Shown piece by piece: positions 1 to 8,412 of a DNA stretch of 64,000 bases. The stretch spans positions 69,687-133,686 of the forward strand of contig CAWIGP010000008.1 of NCBI GenBank assembly GCA_963835735.1, given 5' to 3'. The notes under the pieces were generated by a model. That model was not told the DNA's origin and ran no database searches. It saw only the letters and a program-made list of their open reading frames with translations. Origin of the DNA: DASQMT01 sp963835735 (lineage in GTDB: Bacteria; Actinomycetota; Thermoleophilia; Solirubrobacterales; Solirubrobacteraceae). Position numbers and translations under genes: made by a program. How positions within the stretch are numbered: position 1 is the first letter of the stretch; each line of letters starts with the position of its first letter.

Positions 1-347
1 ACGACCTGCTCGAACGAGGGGTTGTGACCGACGACGAGGATGCGCGCGCGGTCGCCGTGCTCGGCGAGCAGCCCGCGCCCCGTCTCGGCGTCGAAGCCCA
101 TGCCGACAGACTCGCACTCCTGCGGTGCCAGGTTGAGCGCCTTACACGCCAGCTCGGCCGTGCCCGCGGCGCGCACGAGCGGACTCGTGTAGCAGGCCGA
201 GAACTCCAGCCCGAGCTTGGCGAGCGCAGCTCCCGCCGCGACCGACTGCCGCTCGCCACGCGGGGTCAGCTCGCGCTCGAAGTCGGGCTTTGACTCGTGC
301 GGCACAGCCTCCCCGTGCCGGAGGAGCCACAGCTGTTGATGCGCCAC
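1..347 (-). CDS. SixA-like phosphohistidine phosphatase (partial)
   Basis: The reverse strand reads from a GTG at 347 to the window edge, giving about 115 residues without a stop. The N-terminus has QLWLLRHGEAVP, the RHG catalytic motif of the histidine phosphatase superfamily, followed by ELTPRGERQS, SPLVRAAGTAE and, near the edge, VVGHNPSF, which carries the second catalytic His. This order and short length match SixA, which removes phosphate from phosphohistidine in HPt-type domains. The C-terminus lies outside the window. It starts 36 bases after the stop of the histidine kinase on the same strand, so it may be co-transcribed. The family is clear; the substrate is inferred. Confidence 0.85.
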   Translation of the reverse strand, partial: MAHQQLWLLRHGEAVPHESKPDFERELTPRGERQSVAAGAALAKLGLEFSACYTSPLVRAAGTAELACKALNLAPQECESVGMGFDAETGRGLLAEHGDRARILVVGHNPSFEQV

Positions 348-382
348 GTTCGGGAGATTAGTGCGTTAGTCAACCAATTCGT

Positions 383-1429
383 CTATCGCGTCGGCAACGA
401 GAACCGCACCGACGTCCCGCCGGGTCCATCCGCCAGCCAGATGCGCCCGCCGTGCGCCTCGACGATCGCGCGCGAGATCGCGAGCCCGAGCCCGGCGCCG
501 CCGCGCGGCCGCGCGGCCTGCGGGCCGCCGCGGAAGAACGGCTCGAAGACTCGGTCGCGGTCGTCCTCCGCGATCCCGCTGCCGGTGTCGGCGACCTCGA
601 TCTCGACCGCGTCGCCGGCCGGCGCCGCGCGCACGACGACCGAGCCGTCCGCCGGCGTGTGGCGGATCGCGTTCTGGATCAGGTTGAACAGCACGCGCTG
701 GAGCTTCTCCGGATCGCCCTGCGCCGGGAGCAGGTCGGGCGGCAGCTCCGCCCGCACCTCGACCTGACGCGCATCGGCCTGTACGCGCATCGCCTCGACG
801 GTCTCGCCGACGAGCTGGTCCAGCCGCACCTGCTCGAGGCTCCACGCGATCTCGCCCGCCTCCAGCCGCGAGAGCTCGAACAGGTCGTCGATCAGCGAGG
901 ACAGCGCGTTGACCTGCGTGCTCATCTGCGCGAGATAGGCGCGCCGCGTCGCGTCGTCGACGACGTCGTCGGCGATCGCGTCGGTCAACAGTCGTAGCGA
1001 CGTGATCGGCGTGCGCAGGTCGTGCGAGACCGCCGCGATCAGCTCGCGTCGCAGCCGCTCGGCGTCATCCATCACGCCGCCGCTGATCAGCTGCACCGAG
1101 CGCAGCGCGATCACGACCGCGAACACGGTGATGGCGGAGATCACGAGCGCGTCGTGCGCGGACACGAACATCAGCGCGATGCCGCCGCCGATCGCGACCA
1201 CGAGCTCGCCCACCGCGATCGCGATCCCGAGCGCGAGCTGCCGCCGCGGCGAGCCGAGCTGACGACGACGCGCGCGCGCGACGTGCGCGAGCACGAGCGC
1301 CGGCGCGCCGAGCACGAGCAGCAGCGCCAGCGTCATCGCCCCGTCGGCGAGCCCGTACACCGCCGCGACTGCGCCGGCCGCCAGCAGCGCCGCGCCGAGG
1401 CCGATCAGCGCCGAGCGTTGCGCGCTCAC
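383..1429 (-). CDS. Two-component sensor histidine kinase
   Basis: 348 residues. Four hydrophobic segments fill about residues 6-112 with almost no external loop. HisKA follows with AVSHDLRTPIT (phospho-acceptor His about 136), then a HATPase domain with an N box (NLIQNAIRH), a G1 box (VADTGSGI) and a G2 box (GAGLGLAISRAI). The GTG start overlaps the TGA stop of the response regulator (GTGA, 1426-1429), so the pair is probably translationally coupled. With no sizeable extracellular sensor domain it probably reads a membrane or internal signal. A longer open frame exists upstream, but it lies over the regulator gene and is not a better start. Confidence 0.9.
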   Translation of the reverse strand: MSAQRSALIGLGAALLAAGAVAAVYGLADGAMTLALLLVLGAPALVLAHVARARRRQLGSPRRQLALGIAIAVGELVVAIGGGIALMFVSAHDALVISAITVFAVVIALRSVQLISGGVMDDAERLRRELIAAVSHDLRTPITSLRLLTDAIADDVVDDATRRAYLAQMSTQVNALSSLIDDLFELSRLEAGEIAWSLEQVRLDQLVGETVEAMRVQADARQVEVRAELPPDLLPAQGDPEKLQRVLFNLIQNAIRHTPADGSVVVRAAPAGDAVEIEVADTGSGIAEDDRDRVFEPFFRGGPQAARPRGGAGLGLAISRAIVEAHGGRIWLADGPGGTSVRFSLPTR

Positions 1430-2130
1430 GGCTGGAACCGGTAGCCGACGCCCCACACCGTCTGGATGTGGCGGGGCTGCGCGGGGTCGGCCTCGATCTT
1501 CGCGCGCAGCCGCCGCACATGCACCGTCACGGTCGAGGTGTCGGAATAGAACGCGTACTGCCACACGGCGTCCATCAGCTGCGTGCGCGTGAACGCCTGA
1601 CCGGGATGGCGGGCGAGGAACAGCAGCAGGTCGAACTCGCGCTGCGTGAGCGCCACCTCCTCGTCGCGCACGAACACGCGCCGCGCTGCCGGGTCGATCC
1701 TGACCTCGCCGTGCTCGATCGGCGGCGCCTTGTCCGGCGCGGGGTCGACCCGCCGCAGCACCGCATCCACGCGGGCGACCAGCTCGGCGGGCGAGAACGG
1801 CTTGACGACGTAGTCGTCGGCGCCGAGCCGCAGCCCGATCACGCGGTCGGACTCCTCACCCTTCGCGGTCAGCAGGATCACCGCGACGCGGTCGCGCGGC
1901 CCGGTGTCGCCGAGATCGCGGATCCGGCGCATGACCTCGAGCCCGTCGAGACCCGGCAGCATCAGGTCGAGCACGACGAGATCGGGTCGCTGCTCGCCGG
2001 CGAGCTGGATCGCGTGCGGCCCGTCGCCGGCGACGCGCGTGTCGTAGCCCGCGCGCTCGAGGTAGCGGGAGACGACCTCGGCGATCGTCGGCTCGTCGTC
2101 GACGACGAGCACGGAGCCGCGGGAGGTCAT
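1426..2130 (-). CDS. OmpR-family response regulator
   Basis: 234 residues. The receiver domain (about 1-125) shows VLVVDDEPTI with the acidic pair, VVLDLMLPGLDG with the phospho-acceptor Asp, and ILLTAKGE with the conserved Thr/Lys. The C-terminal winged helix contains LTQREFDLLLFLARHPGQ and ends VWGVGYRF, typical of OmpR/PhoB. The ATG at 2130 gives the usual N-terminus. The open frame runs further upstream into the glycoside hydrolase only because that gene has lost frame near 2224. It overlaps the kinase gene by four bases and is its likely partner. The signal and target genes are not visible. Confidence 0.92.
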   Translation of the reverse strand: MTSRGSVLVVDDEPTIAEVVSRYLERAGYDTRVAGDGPHAIQLAGEQRPDLVVLDLMLPGLDGLEVMRRIRDLGDTGPRDRVAVILLTAKGEESDRVIGLRLGADDYVVKPFSPAELVARVDAVLRRVDPAPDKAPPIEHGEVRIDPAARRVFVRDEEVALTQREFDLLLFLARHPGQAFTRTQLMDAVWQYAFYSDTSTVTVHVRRLRAKIEADPAQPRHIQTVWGVGYRFQP

Positions 2131-2180
2131 GGCGCTGATTGTCCGGGCAAGCAGCGCGCGCGGCAAGCGGCGTTCAGCGT

Positions 2181-3561
2181 TCAGTAAGCCCTGATCGGCG
2201 GCCCGGTGATCGTGACGCCGTCCGGGCCGCGTCCACTTGGCGCGGTAGCTGTGCTTGGACCGGTGCGCGGTCTTGAACCCGTAGACGCCCGGGGTCTGGA
2301 GCGCGGTCAGCCGCTTCCAGCGACCCTTGCCGACCTTGTGCTCGATCGTCACCTGCGTCGGGCCGTTCGCCGGGCGGACGCGGCCCCACAGCACGTCCTG
2401 CGAGCCGTAGCGCTTGGCCGCCAGCGGCAGGATGAAGCCGTCGTACGCCGGCTTCCGCTTCCCGTTCGACATCTTCAGGCCGGTCTCGAAGCCCGAGTAG
2501 CGCTGGATCCTGGGTCCCTTGCGCGGCTTGTCGTCGAACAGCAGGTACTGCGAGAACGCCTTCACGCGCGGGTTCGCGTAGGCGATCCGCTCGGAGATCG
2601 CGAGGTACTCCGCCTGGCGTGTGAACGAGACGCCCGCGAGCGGATCCGGCTTGCTCTGGATGCCGAACTCGGTCAGGTAGATGCCGCGGCCTCCCGTGAA
2701 CGCTCCCGCTTTCGACGCCTTGTCGATCGCGGCGGTCAGCCGGCCGATCGTGCCGATGCTCACCTCGTCGGTGTCCTCGGAGACGAACGTCGGGTTGCCC
2801 TTGCGCGCGTAAGCGTGGTGGGCGAAGCCGTCGATCCGCAGCCGCTTGCAGCCGCCCGACTTCTTGTAGCTGCGGTTCAGGCACAGCGCCCCGCGCAGGA
2901 ACGCGAGCGGCGAGACGACGTTCTCGTTGCCGATCGGCGCGGTCTCGCCGAACAGCACCTTGTCGCGCGAGCCGCCGGGCGCGCCGTGGATCGCGCTCTC
3001 GCCCGCCGCGTAGAGCTGCCGATAGAGCCGCGGCGTGTGCGGCTGTCCGTTCGTGTACTGCGGCCCGAGGAAATCCGGGTGGTTCGGCTCGTTCCAGATC
3101 GACCAGATGTCGACGCGATCGCCGTAGCGCCTCGCGACCGCCCGCGCCCAGCGGCCGAACCACGTGGCGCTCGGGTCGTTCACGCTGCCCTTGCGCTTCT
3201 TGGTGGCCCACGTCGGGACCGGGCCGGTGAGCGTCAGCTGCACGGTCATCTTGCGCCGCTGGATCGAGTCCACGAGGCGGTCGAGCTTGTCCCAGGTTCC
3301 GGCCGGGTAGGCGTCCGCGTCCGCGGTGTCGAACTTCGGCTTGGTCTTGGAGCCCGCGCGCGCCGTGAACGAGCGCCAGGTGACAAGCGCGCGCACGCGG
3401 CTGACCCCGAAGCCCTGGATCTCGTCGAGCGCCTGCTCGCGCGCGCCGTCGAGCAGCAGCTCCTGCGGCGCCTCGAACGTCATCACCTGCTTGCTCGACG
3501 CGTGCGCGGCGGGCGCGAACAGCAGGGCGGCGAGCAGAGCGATCAGCAGCAGTCGTGGCAT
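2181..3561 (-). CDS. Secreted glycoside hydrolase, clan GH-A type (frameshift near 3' end)
   Basis: The ATG at 3561 opens a clear signal peptide (PRLLLIALLAALLFAPAAHA, cut before SSKQ). The barrel fold shows WSIWNEPNHPDF, with the acid/base Glu, and YLTEFGIQSKPD, with the probable nucleophile Glu, as in GH39/GH5-like enzymes acting on polysaccharides. The frame slips once near 2220-2226 in a run of C and G. Skipping one base restores the expected end DGVTITGPPIRAY and a TGA at 2181-2183, giving 459 residues. Read literally, the frame continues into the response regulator. The slip may be a sequencing error or a real mutation. The substrate is unknown. Confidence 0.8.
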
Positions 3562-3615
3562 GTAGACGTACGAACCCGCGTGCACGCGGCCGGTTTCGGT
3601 GCGTGGAGGAGACCG

Positions 3616-4464
3616 CTACCCGGCCGCCAGCGCGACGACGCCCGCGAGCGTGATCAGCACTCCGACGTTCTGGGTGCGGGTCAGACGCTCGTGCAGCACG
3701 AGGCGGGCGAGCACGACGGTCACGGCGGGGTAGAGCGAGCCGAGCACGCCGACGACGCTGAGCAGCCCGCGCGAGGCGGCGAGCACGAACAGCAGGTTCG
3801 CGAGCAGGTCGAGCACGCCGACGGCGGCGATCGCGGCGAGCGCGACCGGCTCGGACGGGAGCTTCGGGCGGACCACAGCACACGCAGCCAGCAGCATCAC
3901 GACGTCGGCGCTGCGCGCGGCGAGCAGCACCCACGCGACGTCGGCGGTCTCCTCCGCCTTGTCGATCCCGGCGAAGAACGAGCCGAAGCCGATCGCGGCC
4001 ACCAGCGCGAGCCCGATCGCGGTCCTCCCCGAGCGCTGCGCCGCGGCGTCGGCGGCGGGCTCCTCGCGCGCCGCGAGCACGATGCCGCAGCAGGCGAGCG
4101 CGATGCCGGCGACCTGCAGCGCGCCCGGCCGCTCCCCCGAGGCGAGCCCGACGAGCACCGGGATCGCGACGCCGGTGGCCGAGATCGGCGCGACGACGCT
4201 CATCGTGCCGATCGCGAGCGCGCGGTAGAACGCCACCAGCCCGAGCAGGCCGAGTCCGCCGACGCCCGCCGCCCAGAGCGTCGCCGCAGTGTCGTGCTCC
4301 GTCGGCGCGCCCACGAGCACCGCGATCACGATCAGGACGAACGCCAGGCCCTGGGAGAGCACGAGCACCGCGAGCAGCGCGTGACGCCGGCTCTGCAGGC
4401 CACCGAGGAAGTCGGCCAGCCCCCACGACATCGAGGAGGCGAGCGCGAGGACCGCCGCGAGCAC
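3616..4464 (-). CDS. EamA/DMT-family transporter
   Basis: 282 residues, about ten hydrophobic helices arranged as two repeats, with SMSWGLADFLGG in the first and GVLGSLYPAVTVVLARLVL in the second. That is the layout of EamA (drug/metabolite transporter superfamily) permeases, which export small metabolites such as amino acids or nucleosides. The start is a GTG at 4464, seven bases after the stop of the upstream PAS-BTAD regulator on the same strand, so the two genes probably form one transcript and the regulator may control the transporter. The substrate cannot be told from sequence. Confidence 0.85.
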   Translation of the reverse strand: MLAAVLALASSMSWGLADFLGGLQSRRHALLAVLVLSQGLAFVLIVIAVLVGAPTEHDTAATLWAAGVGGLGLLGLVAFYRALAIGTMSVVAPISATGVAIPVLVGLASGERPGALQVAGIALACCGIVLAAREEPAADAAAQRSGRTAIGLALVAAIGFGSFFAGIDKAEETADVAWVLLAARSADVVMLLAACAVVRPKLPSEPVALAAIAAVGVLDLLANLLFVLAASRGLLSVVGVLGSLYPAVTVVLARLVLHERLTRTQNVGVLITLAGVVALAAG

Positions 4465-4471
4465 CGGGGCG

Positions 4472-5569
4472 CTACGTCAGATCGGCGAGCGTGAACGCGG
4501 GATCGGACCCGAACGTGCGCCGGTAGCGCCGGCGCACGAGCTCGTACCGGCGCAGCGCCTCCGAGTGGCGCCCGCGGCGCAGCATCAGCTCGAGCAGCTC
4601 GCGCTGCGCCTCCAGGTCGAGCGGCTCGAGCTCGACGAGCCGCTGCAGGTGGTCGGCGGCCGCGTCGTCCTCGCCGGCCGTGCGGCAGATCCCGGCCAGC
4701 CCGCGCAGCACCTGCGCGGCGAGGTCGCGCAGCCGCTCGCGCTCGGCCAGCGCCCACTCGGCATACGGCTCGTCGGCGAGGAAGTTGCCGCCGTACGCGC
4801 GCGCGGCGGCGGCCAGCGTGGCGGCGGCGCGCTCGGTGGCGCCGCTGTGCAGCGCCTCCAGCCCGGCGCGGGCGCGCGCCTCGAAATCGTCGGCGTCGAC
4901 CGCCACGCGGCCCGGCGCCAGCTCGTAGCCGCCCGCGCGCGCGACGACGTAGCCCGACGGCTTGCCGCGCGGGCGATCGGGCTCCAGCCGGTCGCGCAGC
5001 GTGTGGATCGCCTGGCGCACGCTGGCGGCGCCGGCGCGGCCGGCGCTCGGCCAGAAGACCTCGATCAGCTCCTCGAGCGGGACGACGCGCCCGCGCTCGC
5101 AGACGAGGTACTTCAGCAGCTGGCCCGGCTTGTGGTCGAGCCATTCCTCTGCCGCCGCCTCGCCGTTCGTCTCGATGCTGGTGCGCCCGAGCGCGCGCAC
5201 GATCAGCCGCGGCGGCAGCTCCTCGCGCACCAGGCCTGCCGGGCCGGCGAGCCGGTGCAGCGAGACGGCGACCTGCCCGGCCGACGTGGCGACCGTCGAG
5301 GCCCAGGCCGACGCGCCGTCGGCGAGCAGGAACTGGTGCTGGCTGCTCTCGCCGCCCAGCGCGCGGGCGCTCACGCAACCCGCCTGGGCGCAGCCGAGCA
5401 GATCGCAGCAGCGGGCGCCCGGCGCGGCGCGCGAACCGAGCATCACGCGGGCCGCGCTGTTGCCGGCGAGCAGCACGCCGTCGCCGTCGAACACGACGAC
5501 CGCGTCAGTCAGCGCCTCGAAGGCGGCCTCCCAGGCGATCGCCGTGCCGGTCGGGGCGGTGCGTTTCAC
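4472..5569 (-). CDS. PAS / winged-helix / BTAD transcriptional regulator
   Basis: About 365 residues from a GTG at 5569. Residues about 10-110 look like a PAS-type fold (EALTDAVVVFDGDGVLLAGN) and include a CCDLLGCAQAGC cluster of four cysteines that might bind metal or sense redox state. A winged helix follows (LLKYLVCERGRVVPLEELIEVFWP), then a bacterial transcriptional activation domain (DDFEARARAGLEALHSG to the end), as in AfsR/SARP regulators. The start is uncertain: the best Shine-Dalgarno sequence nearby serves a nine-codon out-of-frame reading (5595-5569) whose stop overlaps this GTG. The gene lies divergent from the sigma factor, and EamA follows it. Confidence 0.78.
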   Translation of the reverse strand: MKRTAPTGTAIAWEAAFEALTDAVVVFDGDGVLLAGNSAARVMLGSRAAPGARCCDLLGCAQAGCVSARALGGESSQHQFLLADGASAWASTVATSAGQVAVSLHRLAGPAGLVREELPPRLIVRALGRTSIETNGEAAAEEWLDHKPGQLLKYLVCERGRVVPLEELIEVFWPSAGRAGAASVRQAIHTLRDRLEPDRPRGKPSGYVVARAGGYELAPGRVAVDADDFEARARAGLEALHSGATERAAATLAAAARAYGGNFLADEPYAEWALAERERLRDLAAQVLRGLAGICRTAGEDDAAADHLQRLVELEPLDLEAQRELLELMLRRGRHSEALRRYELVRRRYRRTFGSDPAFTLADLT

Positions 5570-5745
5570 GCGGTCCAGGGTCCCAGCCGCGTCATGTGCT
5601 CCCAACCGTACATGCGTCCACGGCGCGAGTTTAACGCTCAATTGACTTCGTAGGTAACAGCGAGTTGACCACTCCCCAATACGGTGCGCAGCCGACACGG
5701 GATCGGTCCGGATGACCCGTCCCGTCACGAGAGGACCAGGCCTGG

Positions 5746-6393
5746 ATGCGAGGAGCGATCAACGGCGCGCAAGGGACGATCCGCCGTGAGGCGGACCAGA
5801 TCGAGTCTGAGATCGGACGCGGCCGGTTCCGCCGGCGGCGCCAGCTCGACCACTCGCCCCGCGCCGAGCGGCTCGTGCTGGTCGCGGTCGCCCGGGCCAA
5901 GCAGGGCGACGCCGACGCGCTGCGCTTCCTCTACCTGCGCTACGCCGACAACGTCTATGGCTACGTCTGCTCGATCGTGCGCGACGAGTTCGAGGCCGAG
6001 GACGTCACGCAGCACATCTTCGCCAAGCTCCTGACCGGGCTCGAGCACTACGAGCCGCGGCTCGTGCCGTTCTCGGCCTGGATCCTGCGCATAGCCCACA
6101 ACGCCGCGATCGATCACGTACGCGCGCGCCGGCCCGTCCTGCTCGAGGAGGTCCATCCGCCCCACGCCCAGTCCGACGGCGGCGCGCACGGGCGCGAGCG
6201 GTTCGCCGACCTGCGGCTTGCACTCGACGCGCTGCCCGCCGAACAGCGCGACGTGATCGTGCTGCGCTTCCTCGTCGGCCTCTCCCCGCGCGAGGTCGCC
6301 GAGCACCTGGGCCGCTCGGAGGATGCCGTGCACGGGTTGCAGCACCGCGGCCGGCGGCGGCTGCGCTCCGAGATGCTCGCGCTCGCGGCTTAG
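5746..6393 (+). CDS. ECF-type RNA polymerase sigma factor
   Basis: 215 residues. Region 2 is seen as ALRFLYLRYADNVYGYV and EAEDVTQHIFAKLL, and region 4 as LPAEQRDVIVLRFLVGLS followed by VAEHLGRSEDAVHGL, the helix-turn-helix that reads the -35 element. The arginine-rich leader of about 40 residues is longer than usual, so a later start is possible; the ATG at 5746 has a GAGAGGA about 11 bases upstream. No anti-sigma factor gene is next to it. Its TAG stop overlaps the stop of the convergent dehydrogenase gene by four bases (6390-6393). Confidence 0.88.
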   Translation: MRGAINGAQGTIRREADQIESEIGRGRFRRRRQLDHSPRAERLVLVAVARAKQGDADALRFLYLRYADNVYGYVCSIVRDEFEAEDVTQHIFAKLLTGLEHYEPRLVPFSAWILRIAHNAAIDHVRARRPVLLEEVHPPHAQSDGGAHGRERFADLRLALDALPAEQRDVIVLRFLVGLSPREVAEHLGRSEDAVHGLQHRGRRRLRSEMLALAA

Positions 6394-7922
6394 TCGTCGC
6401 GCCGGCCGCGCCCGTAGAGCAACTTGAGCAGCCGGCCGATCAGCTTCGTGCGCCCCGCGCGGAACGGATAGAAGTGCAGGTCGCCCTTCGGCGGCGCAAA
6501 GCGGGTGACCAGCAGCGCCTGCTGGCGGCAGTACTTGCGGATGCCGGCGGCGCCGTGGCGCTGGCCCAGCCCGGACGACTTCCAGCCGCCCATCGGCAGC
6601 TCGAGCGCGATGTAGTTGACCTGGGCGTCGTTGACACAGACGGCCCCGGCCTCCACCCGGCGGGCGATCTCCTCGCCGCGCTTGGCGTCCTTCGTCCACA
6701 CCGACGCGGCCAGCCCATACTCGGAGTCGTTGGCGAGCCGCACCGCCTCGTCGGCGTCGGCCACCTTCATGACCGGCATCGTCGGGCCGAACGTCTCCTC
6801 GGTCATCAATTCCATCGAGTGGTCGACGTCGACCAGCACGGTCGGCTCGAAGAAGCGGCCGTGGTCCTCGTGGGCCGCACCGCCGGCCAGCACGCGGGCG
6901 CCGGCGTCGCGCGCCTGGTCGACGTGACGGCGCACGACGTCGAGCTGCGGCGCGAACGTGACCGCGCCGACGTCGACGGTGCCGGGGCCGCTCGGCGCGC
7001 CCTGGCGCAGCGCGGCGACCTTGCGCGTGACCTTGTCGACGAACTCGTCGTAGATCGGCGCCTCGACGTACACGCGCTCGACCGAGATGCAGGTCTGGCC
7101 GCCGTTCTGCATCGAGTAGTAGACGGCGGCGTTCGCGGCGCGTTCGAGGTCGGCGTCCGCGAGCACGATCATCGGGTCCTTGCCGCCGAGCTCGAGCGAG
7201 ACCGGGGTGAGCGTCCGCGCCGCGCGCTCGGCGATCTTCCGGCCCGTCGCCGTCGAGCCCGTGAACATCACCATGTCGACCTCGTCGACCAGCGCCGCGC
7301 CTGTCGTGCCGTCGCCGGTGGCGACCCCGAAGACGTCGTCCGGAAGCCCGGACTCGCGCAGGCACTCGGCCAGGACCTGCGACGTGAGCGGCGTGACCTC
7401 GGATGGCTTGAGCACGACCGAGTTGCCGGCAGCGAGCGCCGGGATGCAGTCGCCGAACGAGTTCGTCAGCGGGTAGTTCCACGGCCCGATCACGCCGATC
7501 ACGCCGAGCGGCCGGTAACGCACGACCAACCTGCGGCCGGCGACGAACGGGCTCGAGCTGCGCACCTTCTCGTCGGCCAGGTAGCGCGGCGCGTGCTTGG
7601 CCCAGAAGCCGAATGCGGTCGCGCCGTAGGCGATCTCGTTGAACAGCGCATCCTCGTACGTCTTGCCGGTCTCGGACATGATCGTCCGCACGACACGGTC
7701 GCTGTTGTCGACCAGCCATTTCTGCGCGCGGCGCAGGATCCTCCCGCGGCCGTCGAAGCCGAGCGCCTCCCACGCGGGCTGCGCGGCGCGCGCGCGCTCG
7801 ACGAGCGCGCGGACGTCGTCGGCGGAGGCGATCGGCACGGTGGCGATCACCTCGCCGGTCGCGGGGTTCTGCACCTGGATGTCCCCGACGGCGGAGGCGG
7901 GCTGTTGCTCGGCGGTGGCCAT
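6390..7922 (-). CDS. gabD2: Succinate-semialdehyde dehydrogenase, NAD(P)+
   Basis: 510 residues of the aldehyde dehydrogenase superfamily. Visible are the cofactor-binding segment GVIGVIGPWNYPLTNSFGD, the FTGSTATGRKIAE loop, the catalytic Glu in SLELGGKDPMIV and the catalytic Cys in NGGQTCISVERVYV. The arrangement and C-terminus are closest to the actinobacterial SSADH group (GabD2), which oxidises succinic semialdehyde to succinate. This fits with the fused 2-oxoglutarate decarboxylase/dehydrogenase at 37041-41243, which in relatives can release succinic semialdehyde. The exact aldehyde used is inferred. Confidence 0.85.
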   Translation of the reverse strand: MATAEQQPASAVGDIQVQNPATGEVIATVPIASADDVRALVERARAAQPAWEALGFDGRGRILRRAQKWLVDNSDRVVRTIMSETGKTYEDALFNEIAYGATAFGFWAKHAPRYLADEKVRSSSPFVAGRRLVVRYRPLGVIGVIGPWNYPLTNSFGDCIPALAAGNSVVLKPSEVTPLTSQVLAECLRESGLPDDVFGVATGDGTTGAALVDEVDMVMFTGSTATGRKIAERAARTLTPVSLELGGKDPMIVLADADLERAANAAVYYSMQNGGQTCISVERVYVEAPIYDEFVDKVTRKVAALRQGAPSGPGTVDVGAVTFAPQLDVVRRHVDQARDAGARVLAGGAAHEDHGRFFEPTVLVDVDHSMELMTEETFGPTMPVMKVADADEAVRLANDSEYGLAASVWTKDAKRGEEIARRVEAGAVCVNDAQVNYIALELPMGGWKSSGLGQRHGAAGIRKYCRQQALLVTRFAPPKGDLHFYPFRAGRTKLIGRLLKLLYGRGRRDD

Positions 7923-7951
7923 ACGGCGAGGCTATCGCAACCGACGCGGTG

Positions 7952-8407
7952 TCAGTTGAAGCTGACCTGCTCGATCCGAGCGTCCTGCTTCGGCCGGTCG
8001 CGGCCATCGGTCGGGAGCGACTCGAGCTTGTCGACCACGTCCATGCCGGACGTCACCTCGCCGAACACGGTGTGCTTTCCGTCCAGCCACGGCGCCTCAC
8101 CGACGGTGACGATGAAGAACTGGGAGCCGTTCGTGTCCGGGCCGGCGTTGGCCATCGCCAGAGCGCCGCGCACGATCTTGTGGTCGTTGATCTCGTCCTC
8201 GAACGTGTAGCCCGGCCCGCCGGTGCCGGTGCCCTCCGGGCAGCCGCCCTGGATCATGAAGTCCGAGATGATGCGGTGGAAGATCAGGCCGTCGTAGAAG
8301 CCCTTCTCCGCCAGGTCGCGCATGTTGCCCACGGTCTTGGGCGCGTCGTCGTCGAACATCTCGAAGACGATGTCGCCGTGGTTCGTGGTCATGGTCATCG
8401 TCGACAT
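7952..8407 (-). CDS. Peptidyl-prolyl cis-trans isomerase, cyclophilin type
   Basis: 151 residues, a single cyclophilin domain. The active-site residues are in FHRIISDFMIQGGCP and GALAMANAGPDTNGSQFFI, followed by WLDGKHTVFGEV, all standard for bacterial PpiA/PpiB. There is no signal peptide, so it is a cytoplasmic folding catalyst. The ATG at 8407 has AAAGGA eight bases upstream. An ATG at 8416 overlaps the helicase stop but leaves no room for ribosome binding. It follows the DEAD-box helicase gene by five bases and is probably co-transcribed with it. Confidence 0.93.
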   Translation of the reverse strand: MSTMTMTTNHGDIVFEMFDDDAPKTVGNMRDLAEKGFYDGLIFHRIISDFMIQGGCPEGTGTGGPGYTFEDEINDHKIVRGALAMANAGPDTNGSQFFIVTVGEAPWLDGKHTVFGEVTSGMDVVDKLESLPTDGRDRPKQDARIEQVSFN

Positions 8408-8412
8408 GCGGG

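Noticed and set aside
1426..3585. Single protein joining a glycoside hydrolase to a response regulator
   Set aside because: Explained by one extra base near 2224; restoring frame gives a normal hydrolase end and the regulator has its own start and partner kinase.
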